A stretch of DNA of 64,000 nt from Rhodobacter sp. (GTDB lineage: Bacteria; Pseudomonadota; Alphaproteobacteria; Rhodobacterales; Rhodobacteraceae), in contig JADCEN010000003.1 of NCBI GenBank assembly GCA_020250175.1, positions 124,001 to 188,000 on the forward strand. Direction: 5' to 3'. Made by a program: the position numbers and the translations under genes. Each line of letters starts with the position of its first letter. Position 1 is the stretch's first letter. Below, piece after piece: positions 54,973 through 63,410 of the stretch. Below the pieces are notes generated by a model. The model had not been told where the DNA came from. It searched no databases and was given only the letters and a program-made list of their open reading frames with translations.

Positions 54973-55500
54973 TCAGCGGCAGAACCGGATCGCGCCCAGG
55001 GAAATGTCGGCCTGAAACGCCCGTCCGATAGCGATCAGGCCGATGCGGCGCAGTTGGGCCGGGTCCAGCGGGACGTCGATGCGGTGCGGCACGAAACCGG
55101 TAAAGGGCAGCCGCAGGCGCTGCCACTCTGCCGGCGCGGTAAAGCCGTGCCGCCAGGATTGCCACGGCCGTGTCGCGGCGGTGGTGCGCAGGTGCAGCGC
55201 ATAGGGTTCCGCGTTGCCGAACACCTCCAGCTCGATCCCCGTCCAGCCCGAGGCGTCGACAGGCCCGCCGCCGGGGGCCAGATCAAGCGCCATCTGCACG
55301 AAGCCGCCGTTGTTTTCCATTCGGACCTGGCCCTGCAGGCGCAGGGCGGCGCGGCCCTGCACGGTTTCCCGGCTCAGCCTTCCGGTGGATACCCCGCCCA
55401 TCACCCCGTCCAGGATCACCTCCCAGGCGGTTCCGGTGGCGGCACGCCCATCGTCGCGCGACAGATCATCGATCAGCGCTGTGGCGCGGGGGGCGGTCAT
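54973..55500 (-). CDS. CIA30-like (complex I intermediate-associated) protein
   Basis: 175 residues. Fits the CIA30/NDUFAF1 galactose-binding-like domain: WEVILDGVMGGVSTGRLSRE near the N-terminus, LRLQGQVRMENNGGFVQMAL, WTGIELEVFGNAEPYAL and a C-terminal IGRAFQADISLGAIRF. In mitochondria CIA30 helps assemble complex I; bacterial relatives are common in alphaproteobacteria, function untested. Its start overlaps the upstream hydrolase stop by ATGA, so they are translated together. Confidence 0.88.
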   Translation of the reverse strand: MTAPRATALIDDLSRDDGRAATGTAWEVILDGVMGGVSTGRLSRETVQGRAALRLQGQVRMENNGGFVQMALDLAPGGGPVDASGWTGIELEVFGNAEPYALHLRTTAATRPWQSWRHGFTAPAEWQRLRLPFTGFVPHRIDVPLDPAQLRRIGLIAIGRAFQADISLGAIRFCR

Positions 55501-57146
55501 GGCCGCGCGGCAGCGACCTTTGCCTTCAGCGCCGCCATCCCTTCCGGCGTCCACCCCGGCGCATCCGTCAGCGACAGCCAGGAATCGGCATAATCCGTAA
55601 AGGCATAGGTGTGGCCGTATCCCAGCGGCGGTGTCGTGGCCAGCATGATGTCGATGCCCAGCTGCAGAAAGGTGACAACCGGAATCCAGACGAAATCGGG
55701 GCTGACATCGGGGCCGACCGGTTTGGTCAGCCAGTCCGGTTTGCGCCACAGCGCATTCGGGTCGAAAAAGGTCACCGCATCGCTGGCATATTGCAGGTAG
55801 ATGATCCGGTACGGCCCCCAGGGGGCTGGCGCGTTGTCCAGCCTGTTGTCCTGCGAGGTAAAGCGGATCACCGATCCGTCGCGGAATTCCGGCAGCCAGG
55901 CCGGGGTTCCGGGGTTGCGCGCCGCTGTGACATTGGTCCAGGTCCGGCTGGGAAAGGGCGGTCCGGCCCAGAGCGCGCCCTGATAGGGATCGCCGATGAC
56001 CTGATGCAGATCATGGCTGAGGTCCGAGTTGAACGACCCGAGGCTAAGCCCGTGCAGATACAGCCGGGGCCGGGCCTCCTTGGGCATCTTGTGCCAGTGC
56101 CCGTAGACGGCGGCAAACACCGCCCGCGCCGTTTCCACGCCATAGCCGGGGTCCACCAGCAGCGCCAACCAGCTGGCAAGATAAGAATACTGCACCGAAA
56201 CACTGGCGACATCGCCGCGCAGCACATATTCCAGCGCCGTCTGGCTTTCAGGGTCGACCCAGCCGGTACCGGTGGGGGTGACGATCACAAGGTTCGTCCG
56301 CTCGAAGGCGCCGATGCGGATCAACTCATCCAGCGCAAGCTGCGCGCGTTCCTGCACCGTCCGGGCAGAGTTCAGCCCGACATAGACCCGCAGCGGTTCC
56401 AGGGCCGGTGCCCCGGTCATCGCTTCGATCTGCGCCCTGTCGGGACCGGCGGCGATTGCTGCACGCCCCTCGCGCCCAAGCCCGTCCCAGGACAGCAGCG
56501 ATCCCGGCCCGCCGGTTTTCATCGGATCGGCGGGCTGCGGGCTGCCGTCTTCGATCAGGGCATCGAGCCGCGCGTAAGCGGTATCAAAGGCTTTCAGGGC
56601 CTGCCGCACGATCACCCCGTTGCCGATCATCCAGAACAGCAAGGCCGTCAGGACAAGGCCGGTGATTGCCGCGACCGGACCGGGCACCAGACGCCCCAGA
56701 CGCGCGGTCAGCAGGCGTACGCTGAGCCCAAAGAGCCGCCCGATGACCAGCAGCACCACAAAGACCACCAGCGTCAGGCTGGCCAGAAGCAGGACCCGCG
56801 CGCCATCCACGCGCGGCATGTCCATCAGCGCGCGCAGGGTGTTCTGCCATTCCGACGCCTGCCACAGGGCCAGCGCGGCCAGACCGGCACAGAGGAGGAT
56901 CGCCAGGATCTGTCCGGCGCGCCGGGTCCTGTCCGCCGGGACAGGCAGTTGCAGCGCCAGCCACAGCGCCCGCAAGGCAACGCCAAGCCCGTATCCGGCG
57001 GCAAGGCAAAACCCGCTGAGCACGCCCTGCACCGCCGGGTGGCGCGGCACCAGGCTGGGCGTCAGCGAGGCTGCGAAAAACAGCGTGCCCAGGATCAGGC
57101 CAAACGCCGTGAAAGACCGCAGGAGATATAGAAGAGAGCTGAGCAT
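55497..57146 (-). CDS. Membrane-anchored alpha/beta-hydrolase family protein
   Basis: 549 residues from ATG 57146; a GTG at 57152 gives two more. Four to five membrane segments occupy the first 190 residues, beginning FTAFGLILGTLFFAASLTPS. The catalytic half carries FERTNLVIVTPTGTGWVDPE, the nucleophile motif LHGLSLGSFNSD (GxSxG) and an Asp/His region near SQDNRLDNAP and TPPLGYGHTY. Known as the alpha/beta-hydrolase catalytic/N-terminal-domain family; substrate undetermined. Overlaps the CIA30 gene. Confidence 0.88.
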   Translation of the reverse strand: MLSSLLYLLRSFTAFGLILGTLFFAASLTPSLVPRHPAVQGVLSGFCLAAGYGLGVALRALWLALQLPVPADRTRRAGQILAILLCAGLAALALWQASEWQNTLRALMDMPRVDGARVLLLASLTLVVFVVLLVIGRLFGLSVRLLTARLGRLVPGPVAAITGLVLTALLFWMIGNGVIVRQALKAFDTAYARLDALIEDGSPQPADPMKTGGPGSLLSWDGLGREGRAAIAAGPDRAQIEAMTGAPALEPLRVYVGLNSARTVQERAQLALDELIRIGAFERTNLVIVTPTGTGWVDPESQTALEYVLRGDVASVSVQYSYLASWLALLVDPGYGVETARAVFAAVYGHWHKMPKEARPRLYLHGLSLGSFNSDLSHDLHQVIGDPYQGALWAGPPFPSRTWTNVTAARNPGTPAWLPEFRDGSVIRFTSQDNRLDNAPAPWGPYRIIYLQYASDAVTFFDPNALWRKPDWLTKPVGPDVSPDFVWIPVVTFLQLGIDIMLATTPPLGYGHTYAFTDYADSWLSLTDAPGWTPEGMAALKAKVAAARP

Positions 57147-57296
57147 CGGCACCGACCCGCAACAGGATGCGCAACCCTAGGCGCAGCGCGCCGGACTGTC
57201 TACAGAAGGCCGCCACATGGCAGCAGGATGGCCCGGCAGCTGATTGGGCGGTCCGTGCCCTGCGGCGGCGGTGCACACAAGACCGCCCGGCGGGCG

Positions 57297-58682
57297 TCAC
57301 CGCCCCGCCAGCCGGTTGCCCAGCGCCGCCAGCCGCGAAGGCGGCCCGCCGAGGCGCGCCTCGCGCCGGTCGGCGGCGTTCAGCAGCGCGTACATCCCCG
57401 TGACGCCCAGCCAGCGGGCCGGCTCGGGTTCCCATCGGCGCACCCGGCGGCCCACCCAGGGCAGGGTGACAAGCGCGCTGTCGCGGCCCGTGACCAGATC
57501 GGCCAGCGTCCGTCCCGCCAGGTTCGAGGTGGACACGCCCACACCGACATATCCCCCCGCCCAGCCGATGCCGGTCGCGCGGTCAAAGCCCACGGTCGCG
57601 CACCAGTCGCGCGGCACGCCCAGCACGCCGCACCAGGCGTGATCGATGCGCAGCCCCTTGGTATCGGGAAAGTGGCGGTGCAGAATAGCCGTCAGCCTGC
57701 GGATGGTTTCGGCATCGGGTTCCCCATTGGTGTCGGTGGCTGACCCCATCCGGTAAGGCACGCCGCGCGCCCCCACCGTGATGCGCCCTTCGCGGGTGCG
57801 CTGGCAATAACAATAGGCATTGGCGAAATCGCCCAGAATCTCGTGCCCCTGCCAGCCGATCCTGTCCCACAGCGCGGCGGGAAGCGGTTCGGTCACGATC
57901 TGGGCGGAATTCAGCGGCAGCCAGTCGCGTTTCAGCCCCGGCAGGGTGGCGGTAAAGCCTTCGGTCGCCCGCAGGATCACCGGGGCGGTGATGGTGCCCC
58001 GGTTGGTGGTGACGCGGCCCGGTGCGATGCCGGTCACCGCCGTGCCTTCGGCAATCGTGACACCGCGCCGCTCGACAGCGGCGGCCAGCCCGCGCACCAG
58101 CTTGGCCGGCTGGATCCGCGCAACACCGGTCACCACCATGCCGCCCAGAAGACCGGGGATACTCACCCGCGCCCGCGCCGCTTCGGCCCCGATGGCAAAG
58201 ACGCGGTCCGTACCTTCGCCCCAGTGCCGGCGATGCGCAACCTCTGCCGTTACCCGGGCCATCTGCGCCGGGGTCACCGCCACCATCAGCTCGTCCGTGC
58301 GGCGGATATCGGCATCGATGCCTTCCCGACCGGCAACCCGGATGACTTCGTCCACCGTGCCATTCATCGCCTGCACCATGGCGCGCACCCCCTGTGGCGT
58401 GCCGGTGGACAGGTATTTCTCATGGCTCCAGGCGAAGCCCCCGGTCAGCCAGCCACCGTTGCGCCCCGAGGCGCCGAAGCCTGCGAATTCCTTTTCCACG
58501 ATCAGGATGCGCAGTGTCGGGTCCGCCTGCCTCAGATACCAGGCCGACCACAGCCCGGTGTACCCTGCCCCGATGATGCAGACGTCGACTGTGGTGTCGC
58601 CGTCCAGCGGCGGGCGTTGGTGCGGCAGGCCGCCCAGATCGGCATACCAGAACGACACGTCACCAATCCGGGCAGGCTGCAT
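57297..58682 (-). CDS. FAD-dependent oxidoreductase (DAO family, amine-oxidase-like)
   Basis: 461 residues. FAD-binding motif VCIIGAGYTGLWSAWYLRQ, second FAD segment EKEFAGFGASGRNGGWLTG, and the C-terminal GIGWAGGYVGVGVSTSNLAG place it with PuuB/OrdL-type gamma-glutamylputrescine or glycine/sarcosine oxidases. It would oxidise an amine or N-methyl compound, giving peroxide. No partner of a putrescine pathway adjoins. Single gene. Confidence 0.9.
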   Translation of the reverse strand: MQPARIGDVSFWYADLGGLPHQRPPLDGDTTVDVCIIGAGYTGLWSAWYLRQADPTLRILIVEKEFAGFGASGRNGGWLTGGFAWSHEKYLSTGTPQGVRAMVQAMNGTVDEVIRVAGREGIDADIRRTDELMVAVTPAQMARVTAEVAHRRHWGEGTDRVFAIGAEAARARVSIPGLLGGMVVTGVARIQPAKLVRGLAAAVERRGVTIAEGTAVTGIAPGRVTTNRGTITAPVILRATEGFTATLPGLKRDWLPLNSAQIVTEPLPAALWDRIGWQGHEILGDFANAYCYCQRTREGRITVGARGVPYRMGSATDTNGEPDAETIRRLTAILHRHFPDTKGLRIDHAWCGVLGVPRDWCATVGFDRATGIGWAGGYVGVGVSTSNLAGRTLADLVTGRDSALVTLPWVGRRVRRWEPEPARWLGVTGMYALLNAADRREARLGGPPSRLAALGNRLAGR

Positions 58683-58847
58683 CTGCTGTGGTCCAGGGTT
58701 CAGGGGGCGGGCGCGGGATATGCGCCGCCCGGCTTCTCAATGCCGCAGGGGCCGGACATTGGCAACCACGCCGCGCACCAGAACAGGGCTTGCATCCGGG
58801 TGCCGGCCGCCTAGCTTCGCGTCAGGCCGGATAGAGCGGGAGCAGAC

Positions 58848-59570
58848 GTGCAACAGGCAGAAGCAAGGGGGACCCGACCGCTGGGCGTGATCGTGGCGCA
58901 TGGCCAGCCCTCTGACCCGGGTCCGGCCGAGGCCGAGGTTGCAGCCCTGGCCGCACGGGTTGCCGCAGAACTGCCGGGCTGGTCGGTGCGGTCTGCCACG
59001 CTGGCGCAAGAGGATGCCCTGGCACAGGCGCTGGACGGGGCAGGGCATGCCTTTGTCTATCCGCTGTTCATGGCGGATGGATGGTTCACCCAGACCCACC
59101 TTCCCGCCCGCCTTGCGGCCGCGTCCGGGGCGCGGATCACCCGGCTGGTGCCCTTCGGTCTGGACCCTGCCGTTCAGGCGCTGACCGTTACCCTGGCGGT
59201 CGAGGCGGCTGCGGCAGCCGGGCGCGCGCCGCAGGAGACGGACATCCTTCTGGCCGCGCACGGGTCGTTCCGCAGCCCCGCACCTGCTGCGGTAGCGCGA
59301 GCCATGGCGCTGCTTCTGGCGGACCGGGGCGGGTTCCGCCGGGTGGAGACGGCGTTCATCGATCAGGACCCGCAGATCGCCACCGTTGCACGAACCTTCG
59401 GTGCCGGGGCGCTGTGCCTGCCGTTCTTTGCGGCGCGGGGCGGCCATGTGATTGATGACCTGCCAGGGGCGCTTGCGCAAGCCGGGTTTTCCGGCCGGCT
59501 GCTGGACCCTGTGGGGCTGGACAGCCGGGTGCCGGGCCTGATCGCGGCGGCACTGCGCCGGGGGGCCTGA
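58848..59570 (+). CDS. CbiX-like sirohydrochlorin chelatase family protein
   Basis: 240 residues from a GTG with GGGAG about 5 bases upstream. Two chelatase half-domains: IVAHGQPSDPGPAEAEVAAL and LLAAHGSFRSPAPAAVARAM both show the His-Gly metal-site pattern, and LCLPFFAARGGHVIDDLP resembles the second His site. CbiX/SirB enzymes insert Co or Fe into sirohydrochlorin. No cobalamin or siroheme genes are near, so substrate is unsure. Confidence 0.85.
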   Translation: MQQAEARGTRPLGVIVAHGQPSDPGPAEAEVAALAARVAAELPGWSVRSATLAQEDALAQALDGAGHAFVYPLFMADGWFTQTHLPARLAAASGARITRLVPFGLDPAVQALTVTLAVEAAAAAGRAPQETDILLAAHGSFRSPAPAAVARAMALLLADRGGFRRVETAFIDQDPQIATVARTFGAGALCLPFFAARGGHVIDDLPGALAQAGFSGRLLDPVGLDSRVPGLIAAALRRGA

Positions 59571-59645
59571 CCGGCGCGAAACGGGTGCGGGCGGAACGGG
59601 CCGGCCGGGGGGAAGCGCGGTGCGTATCCGGGGCCCGCCCGGAAG

Positions 59646-59759
59646 CGGGGCGAAAGGTCTTGCAGCGCTTCGCCATCCCCTGCTGCCATGGCAAAGGCCA
59701 TCGCCTTTGCCGCTGAGATACGCTGTCACCAAGCCCGCCGGGGGCCAAAGCCCCCGGCC
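59646..59759. repeat. Hairpin repeat family 2, copy 2
   Basis: Contains GGCAAAGGC-CATC-GCCTTTGCC (hairpin 1) flanked by CTGCTGCCAT on the left, GCGAAAGGTC at the left edge, and CCGGGGGC-CAA-AGCCCCCGG (hairpin 2) at 59738-59758. These are the same blocks as at 39523-39617, but with the asymmetric flank of hairpin 1 in the opposite orientation while the hairpin order is kept. It is followed within 80 bases by repeat family 1 copy C. Confidence 0.7.
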
Positions 59760-59830
59760 AGCGTCCGAACCGCCCCCGGCAGGCGCTGGCCTTTCGTGGT
59801 GGGGGGGGGCCGGTGTGGGCGTTCCATGGG

Positions 59831-59938
59831 GTGGGGAAACGCGCTGAGTTTCCTTCTCTGCCCGGAACGGCAACTCCTTTCCCCGGATCGGATAGATTTT
59901 CCCGCCCGGCAGGCGGTCGGAATGCTGTTTCAGAACCC
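59831..59938. repeat. Dispersed repeat family 1, copy C
   Basis: GGTGGGGAAACGCGCTGAGT and TTTCCTTC, then TGCCCGGAACGGCA, ATTTTCCCGCCCGGCAGGCG, GGAATGCTGTTTCAGAACCC. Same orientation and spacing as the core of copy A (2781-2893). It lacks the outer left segment shared by A and B. Located between the CbiX-like gene and galM. The hairpin has one mismatch pair. Confidence 0.75.
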
Positions 59939-59993
59939 TGACAGGCACTTGCAAGGGCGCGCCTGCGGCCTGGGTGGTCTGCAAGTTCCCACC

Positions 59994-60983
59994 CTATACC
60001 CGATCAAACCGCCACTGCGTCACCTGCCGGTATGTCTCACCCGGATCAAATTTGACCGGCGGAAACCCCGGATGGTTCGGGGCATCGGGCCAGCGCTGGG
60101 CTTCCAGGGCCAGCCCGGCGAAGGGGCCGTAAGGGTGGCCGGAATGGCCGGGGAAGGCCCCGGTATCCAGCGCGCGCCCGTCATACACCTGCACTCCGGG
60201 TTCGGTGGTGGCAAGCGTCAGGCGCACCTGCCCGCCTGTCAGGCTTGCCACGTCAGTCAGGGCGCGGGGGGCGGGGTACAGGCAGAAGTTGTGATCCCAA
60301 CCTTCCGTCCCGTTGATCAGGCGGCCCTTGCGCAGATCGAAGGCCCCGGCAACGGCGCGCTGCTCACCGGTGGGAATACCGTCCGCAGTGGTGGGCAGCC
60401 ATGTTTCTGCCGCCACGGTCAGGATGTGCCCGGCGGTTGTCGGCGTGCCGTTCAGGTTCCAGTAGCTGTGATTGGCAAGGTTCATCAGCGTAGGCGCATC
60501 GGTACTGGCCGAAAGCGTCAGCGTCAGCGTGGCATCCATGACCGCAAACTCTGCAATTATCTGCCGCCGCCCCGGAAAGCCGCCCTGCCCATCGGGCAGG
60601 GTCAGGGACAGCCGGGCGCTTGTTGCCGTGGCATCGTCCAGCCCCCAGACGCGGGTCTGTGTGCCGCTGGCCCCGCCGTGCAGCAGCGTGGTGCCTTCGT
60701 TCGGCGGAAAGTGATAGCCGCGCCCCGCGATGGTGGCGCGCGCCCCGGCGATGCGGTTCGCCACAGGGCCGACAACGGTGCCGAAATAGCGCATCGGCCC
60801 AAGGTAGGCGGCCATATCGGGGCCGCCCAGGGTCAGGGACCGGGCCACACCGCGCAGGCGCACATCCTGCACTGCAGCACCAAAGGTCAGCAGCGTGACC
60901 GTCAGATCAGCCGTGCCGATCATGATGGCCTGCACCGTCTGGCCGTCTGCGGTCTGGCCGAAGGGTCTTGTGTTGGCGGTCAT
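59994..60983 (-). CDS. galM: Aldose 1-epimerase
   Basis: 329 residues from ATG 60983; a GTG at 60998 gives five more. Conserved His in NRIAGARATIAGRGYHFPPNEG and LMNLANHSYWNLNG (general acid His), and the catalytic Glu in ALEAQRWPDAPNHPGFP. Interconverts alpha and beta anomers of aldohexoses. Downstream of znuA by 49 bases on the same strand but functionally unrelated; probably transcribed on its own or by read-through. Confidence 0.93.
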   Translation of the reverse strand: MTANTRPFGQTADGQTVQAIMIGTADLTVTLLTFGAAVQDVRLRGVARSLTLGGPDMAAYLGPMRYFGTVVGPVANRIAGARATIAGRGYHFPPNEGTTLLHGGASGTQTRVWGLDDATATSARLSLTLPDGQGGFPGRRQIIAEFAVMDATLTLTLSASTDAPTLMNLANHSYWNLNGTPTTAGHILTVAAETWLPTTADGIPTGEQRAVAGAFDLRKGRLINGTEGWDHNFCLYPAPRALTDVASLTGGQVRLTLATTEPGVQVYDGRALDTGAFPGHSGHPYGPFAGLALEAQRWPDAPNHPGFPPVKFDPGETYRQVTQWRFDRV

Positions 60984-61032
60984 GACGCTGTTGTCCACAT
61001 TGCCAAAGGTTGCGCCGGACCGGCGGTGCCGG

Positions 61033-62049
61033 TCAAGGTGCCGGTTGGTCCAGACAGGCGATCAGCGTGTCGGCCAGCCCGGTCAGGACTGCCGCATAAA
61101 GCTGTGGCCCCGGCTCCATGCCTGCGCCTTCCGGGTCAAGCAGGCCACCGATACGCAGGCCGGTATCGGCGGCAATGGTTTCCACCATCTTCGGGTCGTG
61201 CTGGGTTTCGGGAAAGATGCACAGCGCCTGTTCAAGGCTTGCCTGCAATCCGGCCAGATGCGCCGCCCCCGGCGGGGCGGCATCGCCGGGCGCAACCGCG
61301 CCTGCGATGGTCAGGCCGTAATGGTCTGCAAAATAGCCATAGGCATCATGAAAGACGGCAAAGGGTTTGTCCCGGACCGGTGCCAGCGCGGCATCAAGCC
61401 TGGCATCAAGGGCGGCAATCTCTGCATCGGCCCGCGCGGCATTGGCCTGATAGGTTGCGGCATTCGCGGGGTCCAGCCGCGCCAGTTCGGCCGCAATCAC
61501 GCTCAGCCAGACCCTTGCATTGCCGGGGTCGAGCCAGGCATGGGGATCAACGCCCTCATGGGCATGGGCATGGTCGTGCCCATGCCCATGTCCGTGGTCA
61601 TCCTCTGCGGCGGAGTCGGCGGCGTGATCGTGGCCTGCCCCGTCGGCGTGATCGTGGCCTGCCCTGTCAGCGTGATCGTCAGGCCCGGCTTTGGCGCCAT
61701 CCCCGTAGGACCGCAGATAGATGCCTTCGGCCTCCAGCAGCCGCAGCTGGGCTAGGTCGGCGGCAAGACCATCAACCGCGCGGTCAAGCCAGGGCGTCAT
61801 CTCAGGCCCGATCCAGACCACCAGATCCGCCTCTGCCACGGTTGCGGCCTGACTGGGGCGCAACTGAAAGCTGTGCGCATCCGCGCCCCTGTCCAGCAGC
61901 AGGACGGGCTGGCCCAGATCGCCCATCGCCTGAGCCACCAGCGCCTGCACCGGGGGGATATCGGTGACGACCTGCGGCACCTCGGCCGCCGCCGGGATCA
62001 CAAGGCCAGCTACCGCGCTGGCAGCCATGAACGATATGGTATAACGCAT
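61033..62049 (-). CDS. znuA: Zinc ABC transporter substrate-binding protein
   Basis: 338 residues, periplasmic. Signal peptide FMAASAVAGLVIPAAAEV. Metal site His residues: LLDRGADAHSFQLRPS, EGVDPHAWLDPGNARVW, FHDAYGYFADHYG and an acid near ETQHDPKMVETIA. Between them lies a loop of about 50 residues (120-165) very rich in His and Asp (DDHGHGHGHDHAHAHEG), a hallmark of zinc rather than manganese binders. Divergent from zur across 72 bases that hold a palindromic Zur-box candidate. Confidence 0.95.
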   Translation of the reverse strand: MRYTISFMAASAVAGLVIPAAAEVPQVVTDIPPVQALVAQAMGDLGQPVLLLDRGADAHSFQLRPSQAATVAEADLVVWIGPEMTPWLDRAVDGLAADLAQLRLLEAEGIYLRSYGDGAKAGPDDHADRAGHDHADGAGHDHAADSAAEDDHGHGHGHDHAHAHEGVDPHAWLDPGNARVWLSVIAAELARLDPANAATYQANAARADAEIAALDARLDAALAPVRDKPFAVFHDAYGYFADHYGLTIAGAVAPGDAAPPGAAHLAGLQASLEQALCIFPETQHDPKMVETIAADTGLRIGGLLDPEGAGMEPGPQLYAAVLTGLADTLIACLDQPAP

Positions 62050-62088
62050 TGAGAACCCCTTCCAGTGCCGTGATGCCGCTGCTAATGT

Positions 62089-62105
62089 ATGTTACAGTAT
62101 AACAT
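62089..62105. promoter_or_regulatory. Zur-box candidate between znuA and zur
   Basis: ATGTTA-CAGTA-TAACAT: a perfect 6+6 palindrome with a 5-base spacer, in the form of alphaproteobacterial Zur sites (ATGTTAT...ATAACAT). Placed to repress both znuA and zur-znuCB when zinc is plentiful. The start of znuA (62030-62050) contains a weaker GTTATACC half-site. Confidence 0.75.
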
Positions 62106-62121
62106 GTCAAGAGGCCCAGAG

Positions 62122-62616
62122 ATGCAGGATGCCCCCGACAGCCGTGCCTTTGCCCTGCATGACCACGCCCATTGCGCCGGTGACATGATGGCGCGGGCCG
62201 AAGCGCTGGCCCGGGACAAGGGCCTGCGCCTGACCCCGGTGCGCCGCCGCACGCTGGAGATTCTGCTGGAAGCGCATCGGGCGCTGGGGGCCTATGACGT
62301 GCTCAACCGGCTGTCGGCAGAAGGCTATGGCAACCAGCCCCCTGTGGCTTACCGCGCGCTGGAGTTTCTGGTGGAGCAGGGGTTGGCCCACCGCATCCGC
62401 CGTCTGAACGCCTTTACCGCCTGCATGCATCCTGGCGAGGTTCATGCCCCGGCCTTTCTGATCTGCCGCCTGTGCGATGCCGTGGCCGAAGCGCCCGCTG
62501 CCCCGGTGCGCGCCGCATTGGACAGCGCCGCCGCCGACCTGGGCTTTGTGATCGAGCGCAGCAACTTCGAGGCGCTGGGCCTGTGTCCCGCCTGCCAGAC
62601 CGGGGCTGCGGCATGA
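62122..62616 (+). CDS. zur: Fur-family zinc uptake regulator
   Basis: 164 residues from ATG 62122 (AAGAGG 7 bases upstream; ATG 62104 and 62089 are less likely). Winged-helix part LRLTPVRRRTLEILLEAHRA and VAYRALEFLVEQGLAHRI; Fur-type His site around ACMHPGEVHAPAFLICRLCD with the C-x2-C pair, and a C-terminal LGLCPACQ. Zn-dependent repressor of the znu genes. Its stop overlaps znuC by ATGA, so regulator and importer are one unit. Confidence 0.93.
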   Translation: MQDAPDSRAFALHDHAHCAGDMMARAEALARDKGLRLTPVRRRTLEILLEAHRALGAYDVLNRLSAEGYGNQPPVAYRALEFLVEQGLAHRIRRLNAFTACMHPGEVHAPAFLICRLCDAVAEAPAAPVRAALDSAAADLGFVIERSNFEALGLCPACQTGAAA

Positions 62617-63410
62617 GCCTGATCGCGGCCGACCATGCCTGTGTGCGCTTCGCCGGTACCGAGGTGCTGCACGACATCTCGCTGCGGGTGGAACCGGCAG
62701 AGATCGTGACCATCGTCGGCCCGAACGGGTCGGGAAAATCCACGCTGCTGCGCGCCCTTCTGGGGATCACGCCGCTGGCGGCAGGCCGGGTCAGCCGCCG
62801 CGCCGGGCTGCGCATCGGCTATGTGCCGCAGCGCCTGCAGATCGACCGCACCCTGCCGATGACCGCGCGCCGCTTTCTGTCGCTGCCGCGCCGCCATGCG
62901 CCGGCCGCCACGGCTGCGGCCCTGGCGCGGGTGGGTGTGCCCGAGGTGGCGGACCGGCAGATGGCCGACCTGTCGGGCGGGCAGTTCCAGCGGGTGCTGC
63001 TGGCACGCGCCCTGCTGACCGAGCCGGACCTGCTGATCCTGGATGAGCCGACGCAGGGGCTGGACCAGCCGGGCGAGGCGGCGTTCTACCGCCTGATCGA
63101 CGCGCTGCGGCGCGATACCGGCTGCGCCGTGCTGATGGTCAGCCATGACCTGCATGTGGTGATGGCGGCCTCTGACAGGGTGATCTGCCTGAACGGGCAT
63201 ATCTGCTGCGAAGGCACGCCGCGTGTGGTGTCGAACGCGCCGGAGTACCGGGCCCTGTTCGGGCTGGGCACGCAGGGTGCGCTGGCGCTGTACCGGCATG
63301 AGCATGACCATGACCACATGCATGACCACAGCCATGACCACGGCCATGATCACGGGCATGGCTCTGCCCGCCCAAGGGTCGGCGACCCTCATGGGCACGG
63401 CCATGCTTGA
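62613..63410 (+). CDS. znuC: Zinc ABC transporter ATPase with His-rich tail
   Basis: 265 residues. Walker A VGPNGSGKST, signature LSGGQFQRVLLARAL, Walker B LLILDEPTQGLD, switch His in LMVSHDLHVV. The C-terminal about 45 residues are strikingly His-rich, with repeated HDH units (HEHDHDHMHDHSHDH) after YRH, ending DPHGHGHA; this can be a zinc-sensing or buffering tail. Energises ZnuB; overlaps znuB by 8 bases. Confidence 0.95.
   Translation: MSLIAADHACVRFAGTEVLHDISLRVEPAEIVTIVGPNGSGKSTLLRALLGITPLAAGRVSRRAGLRIGYVPQRLQIDRTLPMTARRFLSLPRRHAPAATAAALARVGVPEVADRQMADLSGGQFQRVLLARALLTEPDLLILDEPTQGLDQPGEAAFYRLIDALRRDTGCAVLMVSHDLHVVMAASDRVICLNGHICCEGTPRVVSNAPEYRALFGLGTQGALALYRHEHDHDHMHDHSHDHGHDHGHGSARPRVGDPHGHGHA

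Noticed and set aside
54756..55031. Possible small secreted protein beginning MTRCLAKTTSALPIALLPA
   Set aside because: No ribosome site, Pro/Arg-rich tail, and antisense overlap with the CIA30 gene.
55170..57131. 653-codon plus-strand frame opposite the membrane hydrolase
   Set aside because: Antisense shadow; the minus strand has clear membrane segments and a GxSxG motif.
63295..63400. Repeated CATGACCA-type units resembling a tandem DNA repeat
   Set aside because: They encode the His/Asp-rich tail of ZnuC in frame and need no separate explanation.
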